DNA of 51,032 nt from an uncultured Phocaeicola sp. Lineage in GTDB: Bacteria; Bacteroidota; Bacteroidia; Bacteroidales; Bacteroidaceae. The position numbers and the translations under genes were made by a program. Positions 16,368 through 23,968 of this stretch are shown here, piece after piece (position 1 is the stretch's first letter; each line of letters opens with the position of its first letter). Where the stretch lies: positions 1 through 51,032 of the forward strand of contig CALUIE010000010.1 of NCBI GenBank assembly GCA_944320605.1. Reading direction: 5' to 3'. Below the pieces are notes generated by a model. That model was not told the DNA's origin, ran no database searches, and saw only the letters and a program-made list of their open reading frames with translations.

Positions 16368-19112
16368 ATGAAATACTACATTATCAAACATATTATCACT
16401 ATATTTTCACTTATCCAATTATTCTTTTTTACATCATGTGCTAACCATGAACAGAATTTCATTATCGGCGTATCGCAATGCAGTAATGACGAATGGAGAA
16501 GCCGTATGAACGAAGAAATCTCCCGCGAATCCCTTTTCTATCCAAACCTGAAAGTGGAAATAAGGACGGCAAAAGACAATAACCGCGAGCAGATAGAGGA
16601 TATAGAAGAATTTATAGCCAAGGGAGTTGACCTGTTAGTGGTGTCGCCTAACGAGGCAAAAGCTATTACGCCGGTGGTGGAAAAGGCCTATGACAGGGGA
16701 ATTCCGGTGGTATTGGTGGACAGAAAGATAGCATCGGACAAATATACGGCTTTCGTAGGGGGAGATAACTATCTGATGGGGAAACAGATAGGCACGTACA
16801 TGGCAAACCGTCTGGACGGAAAAGGAAAGATAGTGGAGCTTACGGGGCTGAAAGGTTCTACTCCGGCACTGGAAAGACACAGGGGGATGAATGAGGTTCT
16901 CAGGGAATATCCTTCGATGGAAACAATATCTGCTGCCGATGCCGGATGGCTGGAAGAGAAGGCTGAAATGAAGTTTGACTCCATACTGTCCGTACATAAA
17001 GACATAGACATGGTGATAGCACAAAACGACCCTATGGCATATGGGGCATATCGGGCTGCAATGAAAGCCGGAAGGGAGAAGCAGATGCTTTTCGTCGGAG
17101 TAGATGCTCTGGCTGGAGAGAAGTTAGGTGTGGAACTGGTGGCTGACGGCACGCTTGATGCCACTTTCATTTATCCTACGGGGGGCGACAGGGTGATACA
17201 GGTGGCCATGGATATATTGGAAGGAAGAGACTACAAAAGGGAGAACATTCTGTCGTCCGCCCTGGTGAATGCCGGAAATGCAAGAATAATGCAGATGCAG
17301 ACTGCGCACATCGGCACTCTTGACACGAAAATCGAGGTGCTGAACAATAAACTGGACGCCTACCTTATGAGATATTCATCTCAGAAAATGTTTCTCTACG
17401 CATGTATAGTAATATTATTCCTGCTTGCTGTACTGCTTTTCTTTGTGGTCAGAGCCTATTGGACTAAAATAAGACTAAACACAGAGCTTTCAAAACAAAA
17501 ACTACAATTGGAAGAACAAAGAGATCAGCTTATAAACCTTTCACAAAAATTAGAAGAAGCGACAAAAGCGAAATTAGCTTTTTTCACCAATGTATCGCAC
17601 GATTTTCGTACACCTCTTACACTTATTGCTGATCCTGTAAAACGGCTAATGGAAAGCGATAGTCTGAAGGATAGCGATAAATTCCTGCTTAACATAATAA
17701 ATAAAAATGTTACCGTACTGTTAAGACTGATCAATCAGATTATGGATTTCCGTAAATTCGAAAACGGTAAACTGGAAATGCACCTTTCTGAATTCAATAT
17801 CAGAGATTGCATGAAAGAATGGGCTGAAGCATTCCGGACATTGGCATACAGGAAACACATAACATTCAGATTTAATGCCGAAGATGGTGATTATAATATA
17901 ATAGCAGATGCGGAAATGATGGAAAGAATAACATACAATCTATTATCAAACGCATTCAAATTCACTCCGGAGAATGGTTGTATAAATATATATATAAGCA
18001 GAACTAACGCCGATAAAATCTCAATGAAATTTACAGATACCGGTGTAGGTATGCCTGCCGAACATGTGAAACACATATTCGAAAGTTTCTACCAGATTGA
18101 TGTCCACCATGCCGGTTCTGGAATAGGACTGGCATTAGTAAAAGCATTCGTTGAAATGCACCACGGAAACATCAATGTGGAAAGTTCTGAAGGATGTGGA
18201 ACTGCTTTTACAATAAATATCCCCGTAAAACAGAATGGAACAGTATCTATCAGTATAGACCGCAAAGCTATACTAAACAATCTAAAGGAAGGAGCTGTTG
18301 TCATGGCAGATCAGGAAAGTCTGACAGCTGAAAACAAGAACATACATAATAATGAAAAATCGCGAGGTATTGTTCTTATTATTGATGACAATCAGGACGT
18401 CAGAGATTACGTGAAATCATTATTAGAAGAAGAATATTCCGTGATTGAAGCAGCTAATGGAGAAGAAGGTCTTAAAATTGCCATTGCTAACGTGCCGGAT
18501 ATAATAATCTGCGACGTAATGATGCCTGTGATGGACGGTATGGAATGTTGTCGCCGTCTGAAAGCCGAACCACGGACATCGCACATCCCTGTGATGATGC
18601 TTACGGCCTATTCTATGGACGAACAAAAAATCAAAGGATATGAATGTGGTGCAGATTCATATATCTCAAAGCCATTCAGTTCTGAACTTTTAATGGCAAG
18701 ACTTCACAATCTGATAGATAACCGTAACAGACTGAAGGATTTCTTTGGAGATAAAGTCACCACAAGCACTACCCCTCTAACTGATACAGATAAAGGTTTT
18801 GTAGAAAAATTGCGCAAACTGATTGAGGAGAATATGGGTAATACAGATTTCAGTGTAGAAGATATGGGTGAAAAGATAGGGTTCAGCAGAGTTCAGCTAT
18901 ACAGAAAGGCCAAGGCTCTGACGGGATATACACCCAACGAGCTGCTGAGAATAGCAAGACTGAACAAGGCCAATGCAATAATAAAGACGGCCACAGAGAA
19001 AAGTATCTCCGAAATTGCATATGAAGTAGGATTCTCATCTCCATCGTATTTCACCAAATGCTACAAGGACTTCTTCGGTGAAAATCCGACTGATGTATTA
19101 AAGAAGAGATAA
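16368..19112 (+). CDS. Hybrid two-component regulator with periplasmic sugar-binding domain
   Basis: This protein of about 914 residues joins sensor and regulator. An N-terminal signal segment (LIQLFFFTSC) leads to a type I periplasmic binding domain (about 30-320, FIIGVSQCSNDEWRSRMNEE). A transmembrane helix follows (about 340-362). The kinase has H411 in NVSHDFRTPL and ATP-binding NLLSNAFKFTPENG. A receiver domain (D716 in ICDVMMPVMDG, KPF) and an AraC-type DNA-binding domain complete it. This architecture, next to a GH32/SusC/SusD locus, matches BT1754 of B. thetaiotaomicron, which binds fructose in the periplasm. It should activate the leftward operon starting at 33434. ATG 16368 (or 16356) is preferred because the promoter lies at 16302-16333. 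Confidence 0.92.
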   Translation: MKYYIIKHIITIFSLIQLFFFTSCANHEQNFIIGVSQCSNDEWRSRMNEEISRESLFYPNLKVEIRTAKDNNREQIEDIEEFIAKGVDLLVVSPNEAKAITPVVEKAYDRGIPVVLVDRKIASDKYTAFVGGDNYLMGKQIGTYMANRLDGKGKIVELTGLKGSTPALERHRGMNEVLREYPSMETISAADAGWLEEKAEMKFDSILSVHKDIDMVIAQNDPMAYGAYRAAMKAGREKQMLFVGVDALAGEKLGVELVADGTLDATFIYPTGGDRVIQVAMDILEGRDYKRENILSSALVNAGNARIMQMQTAHIGTLDTKIEVLNNKLDAYLMRYSSQKMFLYACIVILFLLAVLLFFVVRAYWTKIRLNTELSKQKLQLEEQRDQLINLSQKLEEATKAKLAFFTNVSHDFRTPLTLIADPVKRLMESDSLKDSDKFLLNIINKNVTVLLRLINQIMDFRKFENGKLEMHLSEFNIRDCMKEWAEAFRTLAYRKHITFRFNAEDGDYNIIADAEMMERITYNLLSNAFKFTPENGCINIYISRTNADKISMKFTDTGVGMPAEHVKHIFESFYQIDVHHAGSGIGLALVKAFVEMHHGNINVESSEGCGTAFTINIPVKQNGTVSISIDRKAILNNLKEGAVVMADQESLTAENKNIHNNEKSRGIVLIIDDNQDVRDYVKSLLEEEYSVIEAANGEEGLKIAIANVPDIIICDVMMPVMDGMECCRRLKAEPRTSHIPVMMLTAYSMDEQKIKGYECGADSYISKPFSSELLMARLHNLIDNRNRLKDFFGDKVTTSTTPLTDTDKGFVEKLRKLIEENMGNTDFSVEDMGEKIGFSRVQLYRKAKALTGYTPNELLRIARLNKANAIIKTATEKSISEIAYEVGFSSPSYFTKCYKDFFGENPTDVLKKR

Positions 19113-19118
19113 CAAACT

Positions 19119-19394
19119 CTACTTCATACCATAATGTCCTTTCGCCGAAACAACTACAACTGTAACAATCTCTTCCTCAATAGTATAAATCAAGCGATTA
19201 TACTTATCTATCCTTCTACTCCAGAAGCCTGAGAGATTACCTTTCAGAGCTTCAACCTGGCCCGTACCCGACATAGGATGTTCTTGCAATTCTTCAAGAA
19301 GCCTGCGAATTTTAGTTATAGCGGAAGTATTGCCGCTTTTCTTTAATAAAGCTATATCTTCTGCTGCACGGCCGGTAATTTCAACGATATACAT
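19119..19394 (-). CDS. YoeB-type toxin (mRNA interferase)
   Basis: This 91-residue RelE-fold toxin carries the YoeB signature: HPMSGTGQVEALKG, LSGFWSRRID, YNRLIYTIEEE and a terminal KGHYGMK. The putative catalytic glutamate (QVEAL), arginine (WSRRI) and the C-terminal His-Tyr pair are present. In YoeB these cleave mRNA on the ribosome. The usual HRLVY segment reads NRLIY here, so one commonly conserved histidine is replaced. The gene follows its antitoxin by only 2 bases and converges with the fructan regulator 6 bases away, between the regulator and the operon it probably controls. Confidence 0.9.
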   Translation of the reverse strand: MYIVEITGRAAEDIALLKKSGNTSAITKIRRLLEELQEHPMSGTGQVEALKGNLSGFWSRRIDKYNRLIYTIEEEIVTVVVVSAKGHYGMK

Positions 19395-19396
19395 TG

Positions 19397-19711
19397 TCAG
19401 AGATTATTTATGAAATTATTAATATCTTCTGCCGACTTCAAAACAACTTTCGATTTTGTTTTGCCTTTTTTGTATTCATTTACTCTATCAGCCGTTTCAT
19501 TCAGATTTTCCGGATAAGAGAAAAACTCATCACCACTTGGACTGGGATTATGTACCTCAAGTTGCAATGTATCAGCTTTAGCAATTAAAATATTCTCAAT
19601 GTATGCCTTAAGACTTTTTCCCTGTGATGCAGCCATAATAGAAAGTTTCTGCAACGTTTCAACAGGAAGATCTATATTCTTTCTTTTCTTTTGCAATGCT
19701 ATTGTTGACAT
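19397..19711 (-). CDS. Ribbon-helix-helix-like antitoxin partner
   Basis: This 104-residue protein is encoded directly before the YoeB-type toxin. Its N-terminus (KKRKNIDLPVETLQKLSIMAASQGKSLKAYIENIL) looks like a ribbon-helix-helix DNA-binding fold. The C-terminal half (SYPENLNETADRVNEYKKGKT and SAEDINNFINNL) would wrap the toxin. Classical YoeB partners are YefM/Phd proteins, so this pairing with a ribbon-helix-helix type is a variation. A -7 box (TATATTTG, minus strand 19728-19735) and tandem 9-bp repeats immediately upstream fit autoregulation. Identity as an antitoxin rests mainly on the gene order. Confidence 0.8.
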   Translation of the reverse strand: MSTIALQKKRKNIDLPVETLQKLSIMAASQGKSLKAYIENILIAKADTLQLEVHNPSPSGDEFFSYPENLNETADRVNEYKKGKTKSKVVLKSAEDINNFINNL

Positions 19712-19727
19712 AATAATCTATTTTCCG

Positions 19728-19770
19728 CAAATATACATAATATACACAATATACATAATACATATTGTAT
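19728..19770 (-). promoter_or_regulatory. Promoter and tandem-repeat operator of the toxin-antitoxin pair
   Basis: The minus strand carries TATATTTG at 19728-19735. Overlapping it on the plus strand are 9-bp tandem repeats (ATATACATA, ATATACACA, ATATACATA, starting at 19731, 19740 and 19749) followed by ATACATATTGTAT. Such direct repeats over a promoter suit a dimeric ribbon-helix-helix repressor. Confidence 0.55.
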
Positions 19771-19792
19771 TATTTTATCATAAATACCTGAT

Positions 19793-19867
19793 ACAAGGCA
19801 TTAACAAAAAAATGACAAGGCTATCTTCTATAAAGAAAGCCTTGTCAACTTGTAACTGAAGCCTTGT
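19793..19867 (-). terminator. Terminator of the fructan operon, built of 22-bp-spaced repeats
   Basis: GACAAGGCT (19814-19822) pairs with AGCCTTGTC (19838-19846), and on the minus strand the stem is followed by seven T residues (19806-19812). A second set lies exactly 22 bases outside each arm: ACAAGGC at 19793 and 19815, and AGCCTTGT at 19838 and 19860. The element begins 16 bases after the fructokinase stop. Confidence 0.8.
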
Positions 19868-19883
19868 TACCTGAAAAAGCCTA

Positions 19884-20762
19884 TCAGTCCAAATACACAT
19901 CCGGTAAAACAGGCATTGCACCATTCTGAGTACATACGTAAGCTGAGACCTTTACAGCCAGTTCATGAGCTTCACGGACACTCTTTCCTTTAAGAATAGA
20001 AGCAACGAAAGTTGCTGTGAAAGAATCACCGGCACCTACAGTATCGGCTACTACAACCTTAGGAGTCTCTACAAAAGATACACTGCCGGGAGTGAATACA
20101 TAACTGCCGTTTACACCGCAGGTAAGTATCAACATCTTCAAGTTATACTTCGCAAGGAGAATCCAGCACTTGTCCTGAAGGTCAATACCCGGATAACCGA
20201 ACATACGGCTCACAGTCACAAGTTCTTCATCGTTTATCTTCAGAATATTACACTTGCGGAATGAATTACAGAGAATTTCCTTCGTATAGAAACCTTGGCG
20301 GAGATTGATGTCGAATATCTTCAATATGCCAGGACCTTCCGGCATCGCGTCAAGGAAACGGTTTATTGTTTCACGTGATACGATACTCCTTTGAGCCAAA
20401 GAACCGAAACATACCGCACTGGTATGCCTTGCCAGATCTTCAAGTCCGGGAGTAAACGGAATATTATCCCATGCAACACCCTCTTTTATGTCATAACAAG
20501 GAATACCTTCCGCATCAAGTTCTACCTGTACTGTACCAGTCGGATAAGGAACGGTTTCTACTATTCCATAAAGTTTCTTCTCTCGGAAACTGTCAATAAT
20601 CTCCTTTCCCAACTTGTCATCACCTACGGCACTTACTACCCGGCTGTTCAAACCAAACTGTGATATATGGTATGCAAAATTTGCAGGGGCACCACCCAAT
20701 TTCTTGCCTTCGGGAAGCACATCCCACAATGCTTCACCCATTCCTACTACTATATCGTTCAT
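19884..20762 (-). CDS. Fructokinase, PfkB family
   Basis: This 292-residue ribokinase/PfkB-family sugar kinase is cytosolic. The N-terminal motif GMGEALWDVLPEGKKLGGAPANFAYH is the sugar-binding region typical of bacterial fructokinases. The C-terminal DTVGAGDSFTA (243-248) supplies the anion hole and the catalytic aspartate D246. The reaction is ATP plus fructose to fructose 6-phosphate. It is the last gene of the fructan operon, 27 bases after a small reading frame, and is followed by a terminator. It corresponds in position and type to BT1757 of the B. thetaiotaomicron fructan locus. Length is normal for the family. Confidence 0.93.
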   Translation of the reverse strand: MNDIVVGMGEALWDVLPEGKKLGGAPANFAYHISQFGLNSRVVSAVGDDKLGKEIIDSFREKKLYGIVETVPYPTGTVQVELDAEGIPCYDIKEGVAWDNIPFTPGLEDLARHTSAVCFGSLAQRSIVSRETINRFLDAMPEGPGILKIFDINLRQGFYTKEILCNSFRKCNILKINDEELVTVSRMFGYPGIDLQDKCWILLAKYNLKMLILTCGVNGSYVFTPGSVSFVETPKVVVADTVGAGDSFTATFVASILKGKSVREAHELAVKVSAYVCTQNGAMPVLPDVYLD

Positions 20763-20789
20763 AATGTATTATTTAAAGCCAATTTGTTA

Positions 20790-20972
20790 TTACCAACGTG
20801 ACAAATCGAAAGATCCGCCTTGTTCGAAATCATTTATTTCAGACCCTTGAAATCCGACAGTTTCTTCACTTTCGCTTGATTGAAGTATTGATGATTCCAA
20901 ACATAATTCATGTATAAATATCGATGGTTGAACATACTGTTCTTTATGTTCATTATTAATATCTTTTATCAT
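20790..20972 (-). CDS. Small unrecognised peptide inside the fructan operon
   Basis: This 60-codon frame lies between permease and fructokinase with gaps of 21 and 27 bases, in the operon direction. The peptide starts MIKDINNEHKEQYVQPSI, has LCLESSILQSS in the middle, an acidic stretch (SESEETVGF), and ends GGSFDLSRW. The pattern YxxPxI, then ExxxLxSS, then a glycine/acidic tail is shared by many short, poorly annotated Bacteroidales peptides that I have seen without a defined function. There is no export signal. Operon spacing and this pattern support a real gene, but translation is not proven. Confidence 0.55.
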   Translation of the reverse strand: MIKDINNEHKEQYVQPSIFIHELCLESSILQSSESEETVGFQGSEINDFEQGGSFDLSRW

Positions 20973-20993
20973 CTTACAATTCTTTTTTTAAGA

Positions 20994-22157
20994 TTAATAT
21001 TGTGTTTTACGAATCTTCATTGTGTATATCAACAAATAAATTACTCCTATAGCCATTACTGCTACAGCTCCATCCTGACCGGCAGCATCGGAAGCAAACC
21101 CCATAAGTAAGGGGAATACTGTTCCACCGAAAAGACCCATTATCATAAGACCGGAAACCTCATTCTTCTTTTCCGGCATTGAAAGAAGAGCCTGAGAGAA
21201 AATAATGGAGAAGATATTGGAATTGCCAAAACCTATCAATGCTATGGAAACGTATATCACTGATTCTGCATCTGATGTCAATAACCCTATCATTGCCGCA
21301 AGCATACAAAGTACACTTAACAGAAAGAAAGAACGCGCTGAGACCTTCTGTAGGATTATGGAACCGGAAAAACAGCCTATTGTACGGAATATGAAATAAA
21401 GACTGGTTGCAAAAGACGCCTCATCCAAACTAATTCCTAAACGCTCTATCAAAATCTTTGGGGCTGTAGTATTGGTTCCTACATCTATTCCAACATGACA
21501 CATGATGCCAATGAAACAAAGAAGAATAAAAGGTGAGCCTAAAAGCTTGAGACAATCAGAAAATCCGGAGGCCTTGTCAGGACGTTCCTCATCTATTGGA
21601 GTAGAACCTAACCAAAGAACTGCTATCACTGCTATTATCATATACACAGGAAAGAGTATTCTCCAGCCAAGACCGAAAGTGGGCATGGCCTGCGTAGCAC
21701 CCCACATGGCTATATACGGAGCAAGGAAGGATGCGATGGCCTTTACAAACTGACCGAATGTCAAAGAGCTTGCAAGCTTGTCGCCACTGATGATATTGCT
21801 CAACAATGGGTTAAGCGATGTCTGCATCAGAGCGTTTCCTATTCCCAACAAAGAGAAAGAGCAAAGCATAAGCATGTAACTGTCGCCGAATATTGGAAGC
21901 AATAACGATGCGAATGTCACTACAAGACTCAGAAGTACGGTTTTCTTGCGTCCTATGCGGTTCATCAATATTCCCGTCGGTACCGAAAATATCAGAAACC
22001 AAAAGAATACCAAGGAAGGGAAGATATTGGCTTGAGAATCACTCAAGCCAAGGTCTGCCTTCACATAATTGGATGCTATTCCCACAAGGTCAACAAAACC
22101 CATGGCGAAAAAGCAGAGCATCACAGGGATAAGTTTATTTAGTTTTACTGTAGCCAT
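20994..22157 (-). CDS. MFS sugar permease, probable fructose importer
   Basis: This 387-residue major facilitator protein has about 12 hydrophobic helices and opens with LNKLIPVMLCFFAMGFVDLVGIASNYVK. The loop MNRIGRKKTVLL between helices 2 and 3 is the conserved MFS A-motif. It sits in the inner membrane and would bring fructose, released in the periplasm by GH32, into the cytosol for the fructokinase two genes downstream. It starts 1 base after the GH32 stop and corresponds to BT1758. Substrate assignment is by context; the family is clear. Confidence 0.9.
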   Translation of the reverse strand: MATVKLNKLIPVMLCFFAMGFVDLVGIASNYVKADLGLSDSQANIFPSLVFFWFLIFSVPTGILMNRIGRKKTVLLSLVVTFASLLLPIFGDSYMLMLCSFSLLGIGNALMQTSLNPLLSNIISGDKLASSLTFGQFVKAIASFLAPYIAMWGATQAMPTFGLGWRILFPVYMIIAVIAVLWLGSTPIDEERPDKASGFSDCLKLLGSPFILLCFIGIMCHVGIDVGTNTTAPKILIERLGISLDEASFATSLYFIFRTIGCFSGSIILQKVSARSFFLLSVLCMLAAMIGLLTSDAESVIYVSIALIGFGNSNIFSIIFSQALLSMPEKKNEVSGLMIMGLFGGTVFPLLMGFASDAAGQDGAVAVMAIGVIYLLIYTMKIRKTQY

Positions 22158-22158
22158 A

Positions 22159-23958
22159 TTACTTTATCTTATAAATATTCATATTATTGATCTTATACCT
22201 ATTGCCGTCATTTTCGAATACAATCATATTATATGGCTCTGACGGGAACACACAGTTTGTCATCACAAATTTTCCGTTGTCAACAAAAGCCTCAATACTT
22301 GATTTGTCAACAAACAGACGGAGCTTCAGTTCTTTGGATTTGCCTACAGGCATTTCTGTAACAGCCGGAAAATCTTTACTGAAATAAATTTCACCACTGT
22401 TATTACGGTCCATCGCAAAAGTATTTTTCACGACATCGTATATCATTTGGACTTTATCGCCACAACCGTTTAAAAGAGCAAATGATACCTTCTTTGACTT
22501 TCCGGGATTTATTGATAATTCCATTTCGTAAGCTCCGTTATCACTCTGTGGTGACAATGATATTGTTTCCGTTTTGGCTACATTTATAGATTTTACCAGT
22601 CTGCCACCCTTCCTTGCAGCAATCATCTCCTTGCAAGGTTCAGATTTCAGGAAAATGTTTCCATCCTGCTTGAAGAGAATCAAATCTCTTGCTATGGTGT
22701 TTGCACTACGATATTGTTTCGTCGGAACATTATTGGCATACTGCCAGTTACTCATCCATCCTATAGATATGCATCTTCCGTCAGGAGCATTGTTCCATGT
22801 TACTGTAGCATAGTGGTCTTTACCGTAATCCATCCATTTTGTTTCTTCAGGATAATTATTTGTAAAAGTGGTACCATCAAAATCACCTACAAAATACTGT
22901 GTTGCTGAACCGCCGAAAGGACCACCTGGGTTAATATTACATATCAGGACCCATTTTTTGTCTTTTGTACCTTCAATTGGAAGTTCTATAAGATCAGGAC
23001 ATTCCCATACACCTCCATGACATCCCTGTCCTTCGCCAAAATTGCTTTCCTTTTTCCAGTCTTTCAAGTTCTTTGACGAATAAATTTCCATGTGTTGCCC
23101 TACAGCAAGCATCATTACCCAATGTTCTTTCGGTGCATACCAAAATACTTTAGGATCTCGGAAATCTTTTTCTGAAGAAGTCAGAATGGGATTATCTTCA
23201 TATTTGATAAATGTCTTTCCGTTGTCAAGGCTATATGCCATGCTCTGTGTCTGACAGTCACCCCAAGGAGTTTGTTTGGCTGAAGTATAGAAAGCAACCA
23301 CAGCCCCTTTACCAAATCCGGAAGTATTATTGTGGTCCACAACACATGAACCGCTAAAAATCGTTCCTATAGCATCTGGTGCTATTGCCACACCTTCATT
23401 TTTCCAATTAATCAGATCGGTAGAAGTGGAATGTCCCCAATGCATGTTACCCCACATTGAGCCGTAAGGGTTATACTGGAAATACAGATGATATACTCCG
23501 TCCTTGTAGAACATACCGTTAGGGTCATTCATCCATCCGTATGCCGGTGTATGATGATACACCGGACGGAATTTTTCAATATTCTCTTTATCAAACTTAT
23601 CGGAAAAAGATATTTCTTTCCAGCAGACTGATGAAGGAGGTACACCGTTCACAAACATCTTAATAGGTTCAGAATCACAGAAAGACAAATCTACAGGAAG
23701 ATAATAATCCACCTTTTGCCTTGCCAGCCTGACCTTGAATGTATGCCCCAATACATTTTTATTGCCTTGAACAAAACTTACATCGCCTTCCGGGGCTGCA
23801 TCTTCGATAGGGAGGAGCAATATTCCTGAAACAGGATTTATATGCACGAAGTTGTGTTCATTTCCTAAATTATCTACTATTATATCTTTGCTGCCGGCAT
23901 ACATGCCAATTGCTGAAGACAGTAATAGCGATAAGGTTATTGTTCTGAATCCAAGCAT
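22159..23958 (-). CDS. GH32 exo-fructosidase, probably periplasmic
   Basis: This 599-residue glycoside hydrolase family 32 enzyme has a type I signal peptide (MLGFRTITLSLLLSSAIGMYAGS) and no lipobox, so it should be periplasmic. A N-terminal beta-rich stretch (about 25-125) precedes the five-bladed catalytic domain. The catalytic residues are visible: nucleophile D145 in GWMNDPNG, D268 in FRDPK and acid/base E319 in WECPD. A C-terminal beta-sandwich includes KLRLFVDKSSIEAFVDNGK. WMNDPNG enzymes of this kind release terminal fructose from levan, inulin or sucrose. It resembles BT1759/BT1765. It is the sixth gene of the operon, 10 bases after its neighbour. Confidence 0.93.
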   Translation of the reverse strand: MLGFRTITLSLLLSSAIGMYAGSKDIIVDNLGNEHNFVHINPVSGILLLPIEDAAPEGDVSFVQGNKNVLGHTFKVRLARQKVDYYLPVDLSFCDSEPIKMFVNGVPPSSVCWKEISFSDKFDKENIEKFRPVYHHTPAYGWMNDPNGMFYKDGVYHLYFQYNPYGSMWGNMHWGHSTSTDLINWKNEGVAIAPDAIGTIFSGSCVVDHNNTSGFGKGAVVAFYTSAKQTPWGDCQTQSMAYSLDNGKTFIKYEDNPILTSSEKDFRDPKVFWYAPKEHWVMMLAVGQHMEIYSSKNLKDWKKESNFGEGQGCHGGVWECPDLIELPIEGTKDKKWVLICNINPGGPFGGSATQYFVGDFDGTTFTNNYPEETKWMDYGKDHYATVTWNNAPDGRCISIGWMSNWQYANNVPTKQYRSANTIARDLILFKQDGNIFLKSEPCKEMIAARKGGRLVKSINVAKTETISLSPQSDNGAYEMELSINPGKSKKVSFALLNGCGDKVQMIYDVVKNTFAMDRNNSGEIYFSKDFPAVTEMPVGKSKELKLRLFVDKSSIEAFVDNGKFVMTNCVFPSEPYNMIVFENDGNRYKINNMNIYKIK

Positions 23959-23968
23959 AAATGTTCAA

